From Tieghemiomyces parasiticus (Eukaryota > Kickxellomycota > Dimargaritomycetes > Dimargaritales > Dimargaritaceae), in assembly GCA_027575765.1 (NCBI GenBank), contig JANBPT010000273.1, forward strand, positions 1 to 48,892: 48,892 nucleotides of DNA, in the 5' to 3' direction. Under the pieces are notes generated by a model. It made no database searches and was not told where the DNA came from. It worked only from the letters and a program-made list of their open reading frames with translations. Below are positions 11,238-20,775 of the stretch, one piece after another (positions within the stretch are counted from its first letter, which is position 1; each line of letters begins with the position of its first letter). The position numbers and the translations under genes are program-made.

Positions 11238-11962
11238 GGGAACCGGGTTACTGTGACAACCAGGGTGAGGGGCTTGAGTTTACACTACGATTTCTAATTG
11301 TGACGGTAGTCGGATTTACCAGATGCAGCCAGCACCCTGACTCAGTTGGGCGGGTAGACCGGAAAATGTCAAGGTGATGGGCAGTCGACTAGGGTGGCGG
11401 CCAGAGCAAGTGAATGGATCCCCCACCTTACTGGCAAAAATTGCACCCTACATAGCCTTCGACAATGTTGGCCTTTGCAGAGCACCCCCTTTGCCCATTT
11501 GACTGGTTGGGTTATCCAACAACAAGGGTAAGGGGGACCCGGGTGCACGTCATCTCCCCTGCCCTAGCCCTTACGATATCTGCATCTAAACAACAGTGTC
11601 AGGCTGTTACTCTATACTGACCGGCAAGCCACGCTGCCGGTCCACTTGAGGGGCGTGGTCTTGGGGCACGCGTGATGTACAATACCCCTAGCCCGCGCCG
11701 TGCCAGTCCATGGCCTAGGATACTCCTGACTCATCCAGAGTTGACTTGTTAGCCTTATCCCTACCACCCACCCATTTCGGCCGCCATCCAGTCTCTCCCC
11801 CCTTTATCTAATTCAACGGGGGCCAGGCTCACCTGGCTGTGATCCTCTCCGGAATCAAGGCCTATTTACTCGATATAGGGGACAGGGAGTGTACAGAGGT
11901 GTGGGCAGCCCCTGTCGGCGGAGGCATGAAAAAAATATATGAATTTTTGTTTTTGGCCCGGC
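11238..11962. other. Intergenic stretch, no supported gene
   Basis: No supported frame in these 725 bp. The last ~35 bases before the TATA box of the 12265 gene are strongly A/T-rich (A-run, ATATATGAA, T-run), typical of a nucleosome-poor promoter edge. Confidence 0.45.
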
Positions 11963-11970
11963 TTTATAAG
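11963..11970 (+). promoter_or_regulatory. TATA-like box (TTTATAAG) of Hsp20 gene 3
   Basis: TTTATAAG is preceded by a poly(A)/poly(T) tract and followed after 295 bp by the ATG at 12265. The long leader is pyrimidine-rich and could hold an untranslated intron, but I see no clear splice pair. Confidence 0.4.
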
Positions 11971-12264
11971 TCAGACGCTGCGGCTTTGTCCTGCCTGGCC
12001 GCTCAATTTTCCGGATAGTTTACTAGTTTTACTCACTTGACCGTTCATTTCCAGCCCTTAATCTTGTACTCTAGACCCGCTGCCACGCGCACACCCCTGT
12101 GCTTTAATCCACCCATCTTACCAGTACCTGTTGCGGCCCGCCCTGCCAACCGCCTCTACTACACATCTGTCCACCTGCCCAAGTTCCAACCCCGCTCGAT
12201 TTAGGAGTGACCATCCCACTGCATTTACTCATCACCCATCTGCATCCTCACTCTAGTCTGCACA

Positions 12265-12831
12265 ATGTCTATCAAGAAGCACTGGTTCAAAGACGCCTTC
12301 TTCACCTCTTTTGAGAATGGCAAGGACCTTATCAAGGAGCCCATCAGCAACGAGAAGGCGCTGCCCGTGTGCAATAAGTGTTCGCTGCACCACCATACCC
12401 TTATGCCCGCTTACTACACATGCTTCGACCTGAGCAAGCATACCTGCGAACACGTCCAGGTCTACATCCACAACCACTTTATGTGTACCTGTACCCTGGC
12501 TCTCAACGCGGGCGAGCTTTGCACCAGCCACGGCTGCTGGCACCCGGCCATTGATATTTTCGAGACCGACAAGGAAATCACCATCCAAGCCGACCTGCCT
12601 GGTGTGGACGGGACAAAGGTCATTTGCGACGTGTACCAGGGCTCGCTGATGATTGTGGGCGAGACCAAGCGCGACGAGAAGACCGTCAAGACCCTCAAGC
12701 ACGGCGAACGCGATGTGGGCAACTTCTGCCGCCGTATCCCACTCCCGGAGGCCGTCCTGGCCCACGCAAAAGAGTCCAAGGCCAATTTCGCCAATGGGGT
12801 CCTAACCGTGGTCCTGCCGAAGAAGAAGTAG
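12265..12831 (+). CDS. Hsp20 small heat-shock protein with Cys/His-rich N-terminal module
   Basis: This encodes 188 aa from an ATG, intronless. Residues ~93-188 are a good alpha-crystallin domain: HPAIDIFETDKEITIQADLP, GVDGTKVICDVYQGSLMIVG, ETKRDEK, NFCRRIPLPEAV, and finally ANGVLTVVLPKKK, which is the classic A/NGVL-T-V-x-x-PK ending. The N-terminal region is unusual: between residues 36 and 93 there are eight Cys (36, 39, 53, 61, 74, 76, 86, 91) and eight His (42-44, 59, 63, 69, 71, 89), plus H93 at the domain edge. It includes a C-x2-C pair and an HHH run. This looks able to bind metal or to be redox-sensitive; that is inference. The family role is ATP-independent holding of unfolded proteins. 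No C-terminal I-x-I/V motif follows the domain. No targeting peptide is evident. Confidence 0.85.
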   Translation: MSIKKHWFKDAFFTSFENGKDLIKEPISNEKALPVCNKCSLHHHTLMPAYYTCFDLSKHTCEHVQVYIHNHFMCTCTLALNAGELCTSHGCWHPAIDIFETDKEITIQADLPGVDGTKVICDVYQGSLMIVGETKRDEKTVKTLKHGERDVGNFCRRIPLPEAVLAHAKESKANFANGVLTVVLPKKK

Positions 12832-13159
12832 GCGCGATCGCTTGAGTTGCCTCCTCCCATCCGCCTCCCATTTTTATTTCCAATGACCGCTCTATGCCAT
12901 ACCATGTCCATTTCATCTTGTTCGGCCGTCCTTTTTTTGTGGCGCCGACTATATCATGTTGGCAACTTTCATTCGCTGATACTCCGGTTTCTCTGCTTGG
13001 AGCCAGCCCCTTTTGGACCTCTGCAACTGATTCTCGCTGTATTCCTGCTCCCCTCTTTTAATTTCCGCGCCCTGGCACATTACTGCTCTATCCAGCATCT
13101 CCCGCCCACTTCTAACTTAGGTTGTAACCCTTATCATCACTCCACTTCCACATATCGCC

Positions 13160-13165
13160 AATAAA
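13160..13165 (+). promoter_or_regulatory. Poly(A) signal AATAAA
   Basis: AATAAA lies 329 bp downstream of the stop of the 12265 gene, after a pyrimidine-rich stretch that is probably its 3' UTR. Confidence 0.35.
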
Positions 13166-14410
13166 CTATAATCCGCCGCTCATTACTCAGACCCAACCTC
13201 CAACGACGGCGGATGGCTAGTGTTACTTGACTTGCATGTTTTGCTCCCTATTCTACCTCCTTGCCATCCGTACCTAGTAATCGATGTAGCCTACCTGAGG
13301 GATAGGGGTGATCTACTGTGCCCTGCCATTTCGACAAATCCACGGGCTAAACTAAAAGGGCCGAGGTGTAGGGCCCGGAAACATGAAGTCGGGTCCTCTT
13401 TTCTGCGTCACCAAAAGTTGGACCGAGTGCCGTACGTCCACCGGCTTAAACACCGACAGGCCACTGTAGAGCCCTAAATGCCACATCAGCAACGCTCACA
13501 CGTCGCGGGGAGGGGTTGATCGCTAACATTGGAGAATACCCGCACCTATTACGCTTATCCATGTCGAAGGAATCCTTTTGGTGACCAGCTATTTTCTTTT
13601 ACTAGAAGCCAATTTAATTATCCGGCCTCGTATAACGGAAGTGTTGCTTGCAGGCCGAACCGCTCTACGGTGGAAGGTCCGGGCCAAGCCAACCGGTCAC
13701 AAGGACCCAGTGCCCACCCTGGTTGGTGCACCACTTCCGGACCAGTGGTAACGTTCGCTGGAAGCACAGGGCCACCGCGCGGGCGGAGGTCCGGACACCG
13801 ATTGACGCTAAAAATAGATAGGTATCAAAGATAGTGGTGACGATAGAGTGTCACATTGACGTCTGGCTAATCTAAATTTTGGGACAGGAAAGGGATCTCA
13901 ACCGGGGGCTAAGCTACTCCGGACCGATCGAAGCCCCCCATCAAGGTGATAGGGCTTTCGCATGCTGGGAAGCTGCATCACTTCCTTTCTTCGCTTCGTT
14001 CGTAGCTAAGGCCGCAGTAGGCAACAGTTGGTGCGAGACTTACCCCTAAAGGTCCATGTGCCTATCCATGACCACATCAGGAAGTTCCAATGACATGGTC
14101 CAACACGGAAGAGGACGGCGATTAGCCACCTCTTTACCGACAGGCGGCAAGAATGGCGAGGCTGTGTGAGTCTCTAAAAGGTCCCAGCCTCTCCATGACC
14201 GGCGACGGAGGAAAGTACGAATCGCTGGGCCCGCTGTTCTCTCCTTCACTCTTTTCCTTTCAGGGGCTGTGACAGACCGGAAGGGAAAAAAAGAGGGAGG
14301 GGCAAGGCCTCGAGCGGTCAAGTGAGCAGTCGAATTTTAGAGAGGGGGAAGTTGAGCAGGAAGGGTCCCGATCTGGTGGCGTAAATTCATGACCCGAGAC
14401 GTTTTTCAAC

Positions 14411-14422
14411 GAGTGGAGGGGG
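14411..14422 (+). promoter_or_regulatory. Purine-rich motif shared by the three paralogue promoters (copy 1)
   Basis: GAGTGGAGGGGG lies 167 bp upstream of the TATA box. The identical 12-mer lies upstream of paralogue 3 (20049-20060), and a variant, GGGTGGAGAGGGAGG, upstream of paralogue 2 (17175-17189). It may be a binding site for a zinc-finger regulator or simply a retained GA tract. Confidence 0.3.
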
Positions 14423-14577
14423 AGGGGGGCGTAGTTTGCCGTTCTGCGCGGTCTTCCTCCTTTTTTTTCACCGTCTTCCGAGATCATCGTATACTGTATG
14501 ACCTCGTCGTCAACCACTCGAGGCCTGTATAATACCTTGACGACGGAATGGAGGCCTTTACGATAGGGCGTCCCTGG

Positions 14578-14585
14578 TATATAAA
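14578..14585 (+). promoter_or_regulatory. TATA box (TATATAAA) of secreted paralogue 1
   Basis: A perfect TATATAAA stands 280 bp before the ATG at 14858. The box-to-ATG distance is almost the same in paralogue 2 (283 bp). Confidence 0.5.
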
Positions 14586-14857
14586 CTTGACACCCCTCTC
14601 GACCCTCCTCGGTATCTGCCTCTTTTCACATTGATCAACCCGGTTCTGCTTGACAAGTATTTTGCCGCTGTATTTGCCAATTTGTCCCATTTGGTTATTA
14701 GTAACCGTGGCTGAGCAGAAGGAAATCCGGATATCACTTATTCCGCTGCTTCAACCGCTGAAAGTATCCTATTTTCTTGAAGCCACCTGTAGGGTTGAAT
14801 TTCGTCATCTATTTGCAATCACTATCCGGCCTGTCACTTGGACTTTTATCTGGCGCC

Positions 14858-16255
14858 ATGTCCCGCTCGTGTCTGAATTGTTGTCTGATCTTAAGTCTGG
14901 GGGTTCTCACCTTGACTTCGGCCCTTACCAATGAAATACCGGCTAATAAGGAAGCCGTGTGGGGCTCTGAATTTACCAACCAAGATTATGGCGGTGGCAG
15001 TCAGCTCAGTTTTGGCAAGTCAAGTTACCCTCAGTACCCGGATAACACAGCGGTAAACCAGCCCCGTGTCTTCAGGGGTCACTTCACCCCGGCTGGACAG
15101 CCACCCTCACTCGACCCCAACTCACTGAATATGCCAGCACCGAGGATGTCCACCCAGACGAGCTCCCTCTTGGACAACCATCAGGTCGCACCAGCCTTGG
15201 ATCTATCACACCAACTGGCGACCCCCACGGGGGCCCAAGTAAACTCACCGGTACCGGATCTCAACTCTGAGGTGCCAATCCCGCCGCCGACTAACTATGC
15301 CGCCACCCAGGCGGCAGTCAACCAGGTGTCTACTTCCCTTAACATGCCTAAGCCCGAGGCCACTGAAGTAGTCAAGACAGCCCAGACTTCGCCGTCGTGG
15401 ATCAAGCGCAAGACCGCTGAGGCCATCATGGCCATCTCGCACGCTCGCGACTACTTCCTTCGTGACATGGGCCAGGACCTACTAGGTGCCATCTGCAAGG
15501 TCAACCAGAACCTCATTGCTGAACACAAGGACGGACTCATCCTTGGCGATGTTCGTTTCTCGGCACAGTATATTGCTGAGGATCATTTTACCGACCCGAC
15601 CGACACTGCCTCGAAAAATTATGTGATTCTACGCCGTGACGACGTGACCCGCATAGCTCTGACAGGCCTGACAAAAGTCATGGGTCTACTCCCGGTGGCT
15701 CCCGATACAGCTACTCTTGTGGAAAGCGTCGTGTTCCCCAACGCGGTGCTCATCCAAACTGTTCCGCCCACCTCGGCTATCTCTGCCCCCACCGGCCCCG
15801 GCACCACCCCGAGCGCTCTTTCGTCGCTGCCATCCGCACCCCCGACGATGAATCAGAAGGTTTACCGTCGTGGTATTCCCATGCCGCTAGTCAAAGCGAC
15901 CGGTTCGGCAATAATTGGGGCTATCCCGAAGCTCATCAAACCGCTAGGCGCTCTACTCGAGCTGGGCCTGGTCAGACTAGGCTTGCGTACGACCGCCAAA
16001 TACGCCACCCAGGCGACCAGTGTCTACGGCTGGCAACTCGCCAAGACCGTTGGTCTCGCCGTAGGGGCTTCCACTGCTACCTATGGGGCGACGAAACTCG
16101 TCGAACGCGCTAGTAACCCGTCCAAGGTTATGATCTCCGAATCCGCCGAGGAGGCAAACTACATGGTGTGTAGAGCGGCTGGGGGGAGTATCAAATATAC
16201 TATGTCGACCGCCAAAAACTTCGAGCCCACTAAATACGCCGCCGCCGCCGCCTAG
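14858..16255 (+). CDS. Secreted two-cysteine protein, paralogue 1 (unknown family)
   Basis: This encodes 465 aa. I chose the ATG at 14858 because it opens a signal peptide (MSRSCLNCCL with LSLGVLTLTSA, residues 1-23); no in-frame ATG lies upstream. The mature N-terminal half (to ~170) is Pro/Ser/Asn-rich with a SFGKSSYP motif at 51-58. A conserved core follows: AISHARDYFLRDMGQDLLGA, ICKVNQ (Cys213), DGLILGDVRF, and a Leu-Pro-Val-APDT stretch near 278-284. A Pro/Ser/Thr linker (~302-332) leads to YRR at 336-338, then a Gly/Ala-rich hydrophobic region including LVRLGLR, and finally MVCRAAGG (Cys438). Outside the signal peptide Cys213 and Cys438 are the only cysteines. Paralogues 2 and 3 keep every one of these landmarks except SFGKSSYP (absent from 2). 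Secretion and processing are inferred; the function is unknown and I recognise no described family. Confidence 0.8.
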   Translation: MSRSCLNCCLILSLGVLTLTSALTNEIPANKEAVWGSEFTNQDYGGGSQLSFGKSSYPQYPDNTAVNQPRVFRGHFTPAGQPPSLDPNSLNMPAPRMSTQTSSLLDNHQVAPALDLSHQLATPTGAQVNSPVPDLNSEVPIPPPTNYAATQAAVNQVSTSLNMPKPEATEVVKTAQTSPSWIKRKTAEAIMAISHARDYFLRDMGQDLLGAICKVNQNLIAEHKDGLILGDVRFSAQYIAEDHFTDPTDTASKNYVILRRDDVTRIALTGLTKVMGLLPVAPDTATLVESVVFPNAVLIQTVPPTSAISAPTGPGTTPSALSSLPSAPPTMNQKVYRRGIPMPLVKATGSAIIGAIPKLIKPLGALLELGLVRLGLRTTAKYATQATSVYGWQLAKTVGLAVGASTATYGATKLVERASNPSKVMISESAEEANYMVCRAAGGSIKYTMSTAKNFEPTKYAAAAA

Positions 16256-17517
16256 TTTAGAACATTCATTTATTGGTGCCCCCCTAGCAATCCCTATCAC
16301 AGGCGTCCTCATTACTTATTTGTTTATTACTATCATTTTACCTTCTGGGTCGCTGTTTCATTCTGGCCGAGACACTACCATTAAAATACATGACTGAGTT
16401 TATTGAAATTGGCCTTTATAGAGGGTGGCAAACGTACCATATTTGTTTTTACCAAACCCGGCCTAAAGCTGCTAGGGGGTAGAATAGTGGCCATCCGCAG
16501 TGAATGCGTGATCTGAGCGCTACTGCCGTAGGCTGGCATCGACAGGCCCACCTCTGCAATAGATTGTAACCGCGAAACCCACTACGAGACCTCGCGGACC
16601 AAAGTCGTAGCCTTTCATCACACATGGCCTCCCTGGTAGAACCACCTCGACTGGATTTCCATCGCGAACGGCCGCAGCTTCACGATCGGAAAGCCGGCAA
16701 CCTTCCAGCTTTGGAGTCGTACTTAGTTGGATCAGGGGGTCGTCCCTGCCATGGAGAGGGAGTCGAAACCGGGCCTCTCAGCCACACCACGCGGTTTCTC
16801 TTCATCCGCAAACGCACATGTTTAAAGTGGGTAGGTTAACCATCAGCGTTATATTCAATAAGTGTGAACTAAATATCAATAATTTTACCGTGGCCTTCTC
16901 GCCAGTCGACCCTCTCGTGGTCCCCACCCCCTTCAGACCGGCACATCCCGTCACATAATGACCCACGCAACATGAGAAGCCTTGTCTAGCAGCCGGTATA
17001 AGATTCGTAAATTCAAGGACTATATTTCCACACGGCAGCGGAAAAGAGCAGCCATTCGGGTAACCCTCTCCCTTCCCTTAACAATACCCGTCCGGCAGGC
17101 CTACGCCATAGCCCGGTAGCCACTCCCGGTTGTCGGAATACAAGGTTGATACACAAGGGGCCTAATTATAGGACGGGTGGAGAGGGAGGAGTATGAAAAA
17201 AAGGAAGAGAGAGGGAGAGTAGAGAGGGCAACATGGCCTGTCCGTAAAATACGAATTCGATCTTCCTTTTATCGTAGGACCTGGGCCGAACTCTTTATTG
17301 GCCGCTGTTAACCTTTTACGGCCAATAGCCAAGCTAACGGTCACCCGTCCCTTTACCTTTGTCGTCCCTCTCCCTTTCCCGCCCATCTCCCCGTTGGTTC
17401 GGGTCACTGCTGTCGCAGGTTCACCGGCTTGGATAAACGCATATGTCTGGCAGTCGAGCGTTTGTATCCTACCCCCTTCCTCCCCGTGCTGACCTACACT
17501 CCGGCGACTATCGCGCT
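16256..17517. other. Intergenic stretch between secreted paralogues 1 and 2
   Basis: No supported gene in 1.26 kb. The first ~100 bp are AT-rich 3' flank. A purine-rich block at about 17,170-17,230 parallels blocks upstream of paralogues 1 and 3. Otherwise the spacer does not visibly resemble the spacer between paralogues 2 and 3, so any duplication is old. Confidence 0.45.
17175..17189 (+). promoter_or_regulatory. Purine-rich motif shared by the three paralogue promoters (copy 2, variant)
   Basis: GGGTGGAGAGGGAGG lies 343 bp upstream of the TATA box of paralogue 2, within a longer GA-rich tract. It differs by a few bases from the 12-mer at 14411 and 20049. Confidence 0.25.
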
Positions 17518-17525
17518 TATATAAT
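17518..17525 (+). promoter_or_regulatory. TATA box (TATATAAT) of secreted paralogue 2
   Basis: TATATAAT lies 283 bp before the ATG at 17801 and 2,940 bp after the TATA box of paralogue 1. Confidence 0.5.
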
Positions 17526-17800
17526 CCACGTCCCGGGGACGCTGGCCGCCTAGTTCCCCCCTTCCCATCCTCTCGATTATCATTTATATACATGCGCTGT
17601 CAGAGTTTGGTTTAACTATTTTTGATTTCGTTTACTGACAGGCCACTGCATTACTCCTCCCACCATTTTGACAAGTTCGCGAGATTACCTCCCACCTGGT
17701 GGCCTCTTATACATTAACCCACGCCATAATTTCGCCCATATCGGTCTGGCGCATACCCCCCCTTCTAACCACCCAATTCCAACCCTGAGCGAGCTGGACC

Positions 17801-19078
17801 ATGGTCAGCTGGCTTTTTTACGGCGGCTTGGTATCCACCATTGGTATCATCACTTTGGCCCCGGCCAAGTATGCCGATATCGACGGGCGCCAACTGTCTG
17901 CTAGCGACTATGGCCTTGGTCAGCCGTATGACGTTAGCGCATCACCCGGTACTTACCAGCCCATGTACCCAATAACAGGGGCAAAAAGCACGGGTGACTC
18001 CCCTACGGACGCTTCGAGTATCGCGACTACAGCCCCCTTTGACGGTAACAGCCGTGTTTCGGAACCTGCCATCAAGTCTGCGCCCTATTCGCCGGTATCC
18101 AATACGTTGGAGAGCAGTGGCATCGAGGTCGATAAACTTGTTGAAAATATGGGTCTGAGCCAAGCGGATGCCCAGAGCGTCGTGGTCGCGGCTGAAAAGT
18201 CGCCAAACTTCATCCAACGCCAAGCCGCCAAGGCCGTTAGGACCATCTCCAAGGCCAAGACATACATCCTCAAGGAGATGGGTCAAGACGTGCTTTCCAT
18301 GATCTGTCACATCAACAAAGTGCTTTTATCGCAGGACATGGTAGGCCTGATTCCGGATAAGGTCACAATCACAGCCACCACTATCCCCGAGAGTTCTTTC
18401 ACCAACGCCGACGACAGTCTACCTAACCGCCACAGCCTTCATATTCGCCACGAGGACATTCTGAATGCCCTTCCGGTGGTGCTTAATGCCATCATGAAAC
18501 TACTGCAGGGTAGTTCGCAGGCTGTGCGGACGTTTGATACCGAGATTAGCCCGAACGGGATCATCCTCACGATGAAGAAGCCCGTTGGCGACGTCTCTCT
18601 TGCCTCCCCTACTGAAGCCAACCCGCCCACAACGGGTTCCGGGTCGCAGAAGCTCTACTCGCGCTCCCTCATCAGCCTACTCAAGCCCAGTTTGGGATTA
18701 CTCACTAAAGTTGGTCCGGAACTGAAACTGGCAGGTCAGGCTCTCCTCCAGAAGGTAGGCATCAAAGCGGCTACGAATCCGGCGGCGATTGCCATGGCTC
18801 AGAAATCTACTGCCCAGGTCGCTAAAACGGGGCTTAATGCCCTCAGCCCGGCGATGATCGCAGCAGGCACAGCCGTAGCGGCCGGTGGCCTTGCCAAGGC
18901 CATTAGTAGCGTACCCGATCCCGTGGATTCAAGGGTCTTAAACGAGTCGAAATCCTCCAGCATTTTGATCTGCAAGGCGTCCAATGGCAAACTCGCAACC
19001 CAGTATTCGTTCCAGACTAGGGAGTTCATGCCTATCCAATCTGGCCCTACTCTCAACTTTCCACTCGCCCGGGCTTGA
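17801..19078 (+). CDS. Secreted two-cysteine protein, paralogue 2 (unknown family)
   Basis: This encodes 425 aa from the ATG at 17801, with a hydrophobic signal peptide (residues ~1-22, FYGGLVSTIGIITLAPA). The core matches paralogues 1 and 3: LSQADAQSVVVAAEK (119-133), RTISKAKTYILKEMGQDVLS, ICHINK (Cys169), a DGLI-like VGLIPDKV, and a Leu-Leu-Gln-containing helix before SPNGIILTMKKPV. A Pro/Thr/Gly linker (~264-282) precedes LYSRSL (Arg288), where the paralogues have RR. A Gly/Ala-rich hydrophobic region follows (GQALLQKVGIK, then MIAAGTAVAAGGLAKAI at 352-368), and then ILICKASNGK (Cys391). Only these two cysteines are present in the whole precursor. The mature N-terminal part is shorter and lacks the FG-KSSYP motif. 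Secretion is predicted; function is unknown. The basic site is monobasic, so processing may differ from that of the siblings. Confidence 0.8.
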   Translation: MVSWLFYGGLVSTIGIITLAPAKYADIDGRQLSASDYGLGQPYDVSASPGTYQPMYPITGAKSTGDSPTDASSIATTAPFDGNSRVSEPAIKSAPYSPVSNTLESSGIEVDKLVENMGLSQADAQSVVVAAEKSPNFIQRQAAKAVRTISKAKTYILKEMGQDVLSMICHINKVLLSQDMVGLIPDKVTITATTIPESSFTNADDSLPNRHSLHIRHEDILNALPVVLNAIMKLLQGSSQAVRTFDTEISPNGIILTMKKPVGDVSLASPTEANPPTTGSGSQKLYSRSLISLLKPSLGLLTKVGPELKLAGQALLQKVGIKAATNPAAIAMAQKSTAQVAKTGLNALSPAMIAAGTAVAAGGLAKAISSVPDPVDSRVLNESKSSSILICKASNGKLATQYSFQTREFMPIQSGPTLNFPLARA

Positions 19079-20400
19079 AAGTTGGTTGTGAACTGCCCGC
19101 CCATCTCTATCCGCGCCCGCTCTTCTAGTGAGCGTGGTTGTTTGTTTTTGCTTTTGCCAACGTAAATCACCAACCCCACTGTTCTACTGTGGACCACCAT
19201 CAGTCAATCTTTAATTTTATCTTCTAGCTTTACGTATTCAGTCTATATGTCGGAGCCTGGTCGGACAGACCACCTTGGCTATGACTGCCTTTTTCTTTAC
19301 AAAATCACTAACGCCCTTTACCAGTCAGTTGTATAAATTAATGTCGATGTGGCCAACACACACTCTGTTGTCGTACACTGCGCTTTAAGTAAAGTCGATG
19401 CTATTGGGCGATTATAAGCGGCACGCTTGGCACATTAATACTCCGCTCTAAATGAAAATTGCGAGTACTCAAAAATCACCATACAGATTAGACGACTCCC
19501 GTACCGTTGCGAGTCTACTCGCTTGTCTGCCCACCGGATCGCCGTCATGAGGGCCAGTGTACCTTGAGCGTTGAGTGATCAATTTCCATGCACTCGTCGC
19601 CCTCCACAACTCCGCAATGGCGCACACTAGACATCCTCGCCAGTACCATCTTTTCATATCGGAAACTGGGTTTTTCTCCCCGCACATGCAAAATAAGCTA
19701 TCGCAATCAATTAACAACGATCCTAGGTAGCCGAATGATTGGGACTCTTTCACCTACTCGGCAAATCGTACGCTATGCTCCCGCACTTGGTGAAATGTCA
19801 ACGGAGAAAATAGATTGGCCGTCTCTCTTTCGCTCCGCCCAACGACACGCCCATCTTCCTTTGACCCGTATCCGTTGACTTTCTTCCATCGGCGATTACA
19901 TAGACCGTGGTGAAAGACATTGAAGGACAAAAGCGGGGGGGTAATATCAACGAACCAATCGGGTATCGGAAGGGACGAGAGGAGGGGGAGGAGGAGAGGG
20001 CAACGGAACCATCGAAGGGCAAAAGAGGGAGGTTACGACGAGATACGCGAGTGGAGGGGGTGAATTGGCCAAAATAGGCAGAGACCCGATCCGGGTCCCG
20101 GTACCTGCAGGCGCGGCGTACGTGGTCGGCTTCTCCTTGTTACAATATCCATTCGTCTTTGTCCTCACCTAGCGCTACTGTCGTTCCAAACCTACGCTTC
20201 CGACACACTCATGCCCGCTCAGGCGGTGCCTTGCCGATAGGACCCGCGTCTCTCGTTCTCCTCCGGCTTTACCTCCTCGTCAACCAAATGCTCCCCCGCT
20301 CATCTATACCCGTCTTTTCGTCCGACTTCCCAGCGAAGGCACAGGTAACAATTGATATAAGAGCAACCATCCGCTACTCGCCCTCCTCGATTGTACTCTG
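19079..20400. other. Intergenic stretch between secreted paralogues 2 and 3
   Basis: No supported gene in 1.3 kb. A purine-rich block at about 19,970-20,060 (GAGGAGGGGGAGGAGGAGAG type) lies upstream of paralogue 3, as in the other two promoters. Confidence 0.45.
20049..20060 (+). promoter_or_regulatory. Purine-rich motif shared by the three paralogue promoters (copy 3)
   Basis: GAGTGGAGGGGG is identical to the copy at 14411-14422. It lies 352 bp upstream of the TATA-like box of paralogue 3, at the end of a GA-rich tract. Confidence 0.3.
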
Positions 20401-20407
20401 TATATAT
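20401..20407 (+). promoter_or_regulatory. TATA-like box (TATATAT) of secreted paralogue 3
   Basis: TATATAT followed by a T run lies 375 bp before the ATG at 20776 and 2,883 bp after the TATA box of paralogue 2. A weaker alternative (GATATAAG) is near 20,354. Confidence 0.35.
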
Positions 20408-20775
20408 TTTTCCCGCTGATTCGTTTTCGCCGTAGATCTGATCATTTACCCACCTACCACCGTCGAACCCTTCGCTGACACCCCCCCCCCACGTAGCCCT
20501 AGGGTTTATCAATTTACGTCGAGTAAGGACTCTACAACTACCCTGCCTTATCCGTCCCGACGCGCGTGTATTATCTCGCCACCCCACCATACTTGGATAT
20601 CATTAATCGGGCAAAGGATTCGAAACTTTTATTTATTTACTTTATTACCACCCTCCAAACGCCACATATCTTGCTACATTACCCCTACTCTCTATATTAC
20701 AGCCACTTTATATCCCCCGATACACCCTCCCTGTACCCTCCCCAAGGCGCTTTGATCCGCCCATCCACCGTCACC

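Larger units (their letters stand above)
12832..14577. other. Intergenic stretch between Hsp20 gene 3 and secreted paralogue 1
   Basis: It holds a probable 3' UTR to about 13,180, then about 1 kb without a supported gene, then a purine-rich promoter region from about 14,280. Pyrimidine-rich open frames at 12,847-13,164 are UTR sequence, not genes. The purine-rich block (runs of GGGAAAAAAAGAGGGAGGGG type around 14,281-14,430) recurs upstream of the other two secreted paralogues. Confidence 0.5.

Noticed and set aside
12847..13164. 105-codon + strand frame after the Hsp20 gene
   Set aside because: Pyrimidine-rich, overlaps the probable 3' UTR and ends at its poly(A) signal. No domain.
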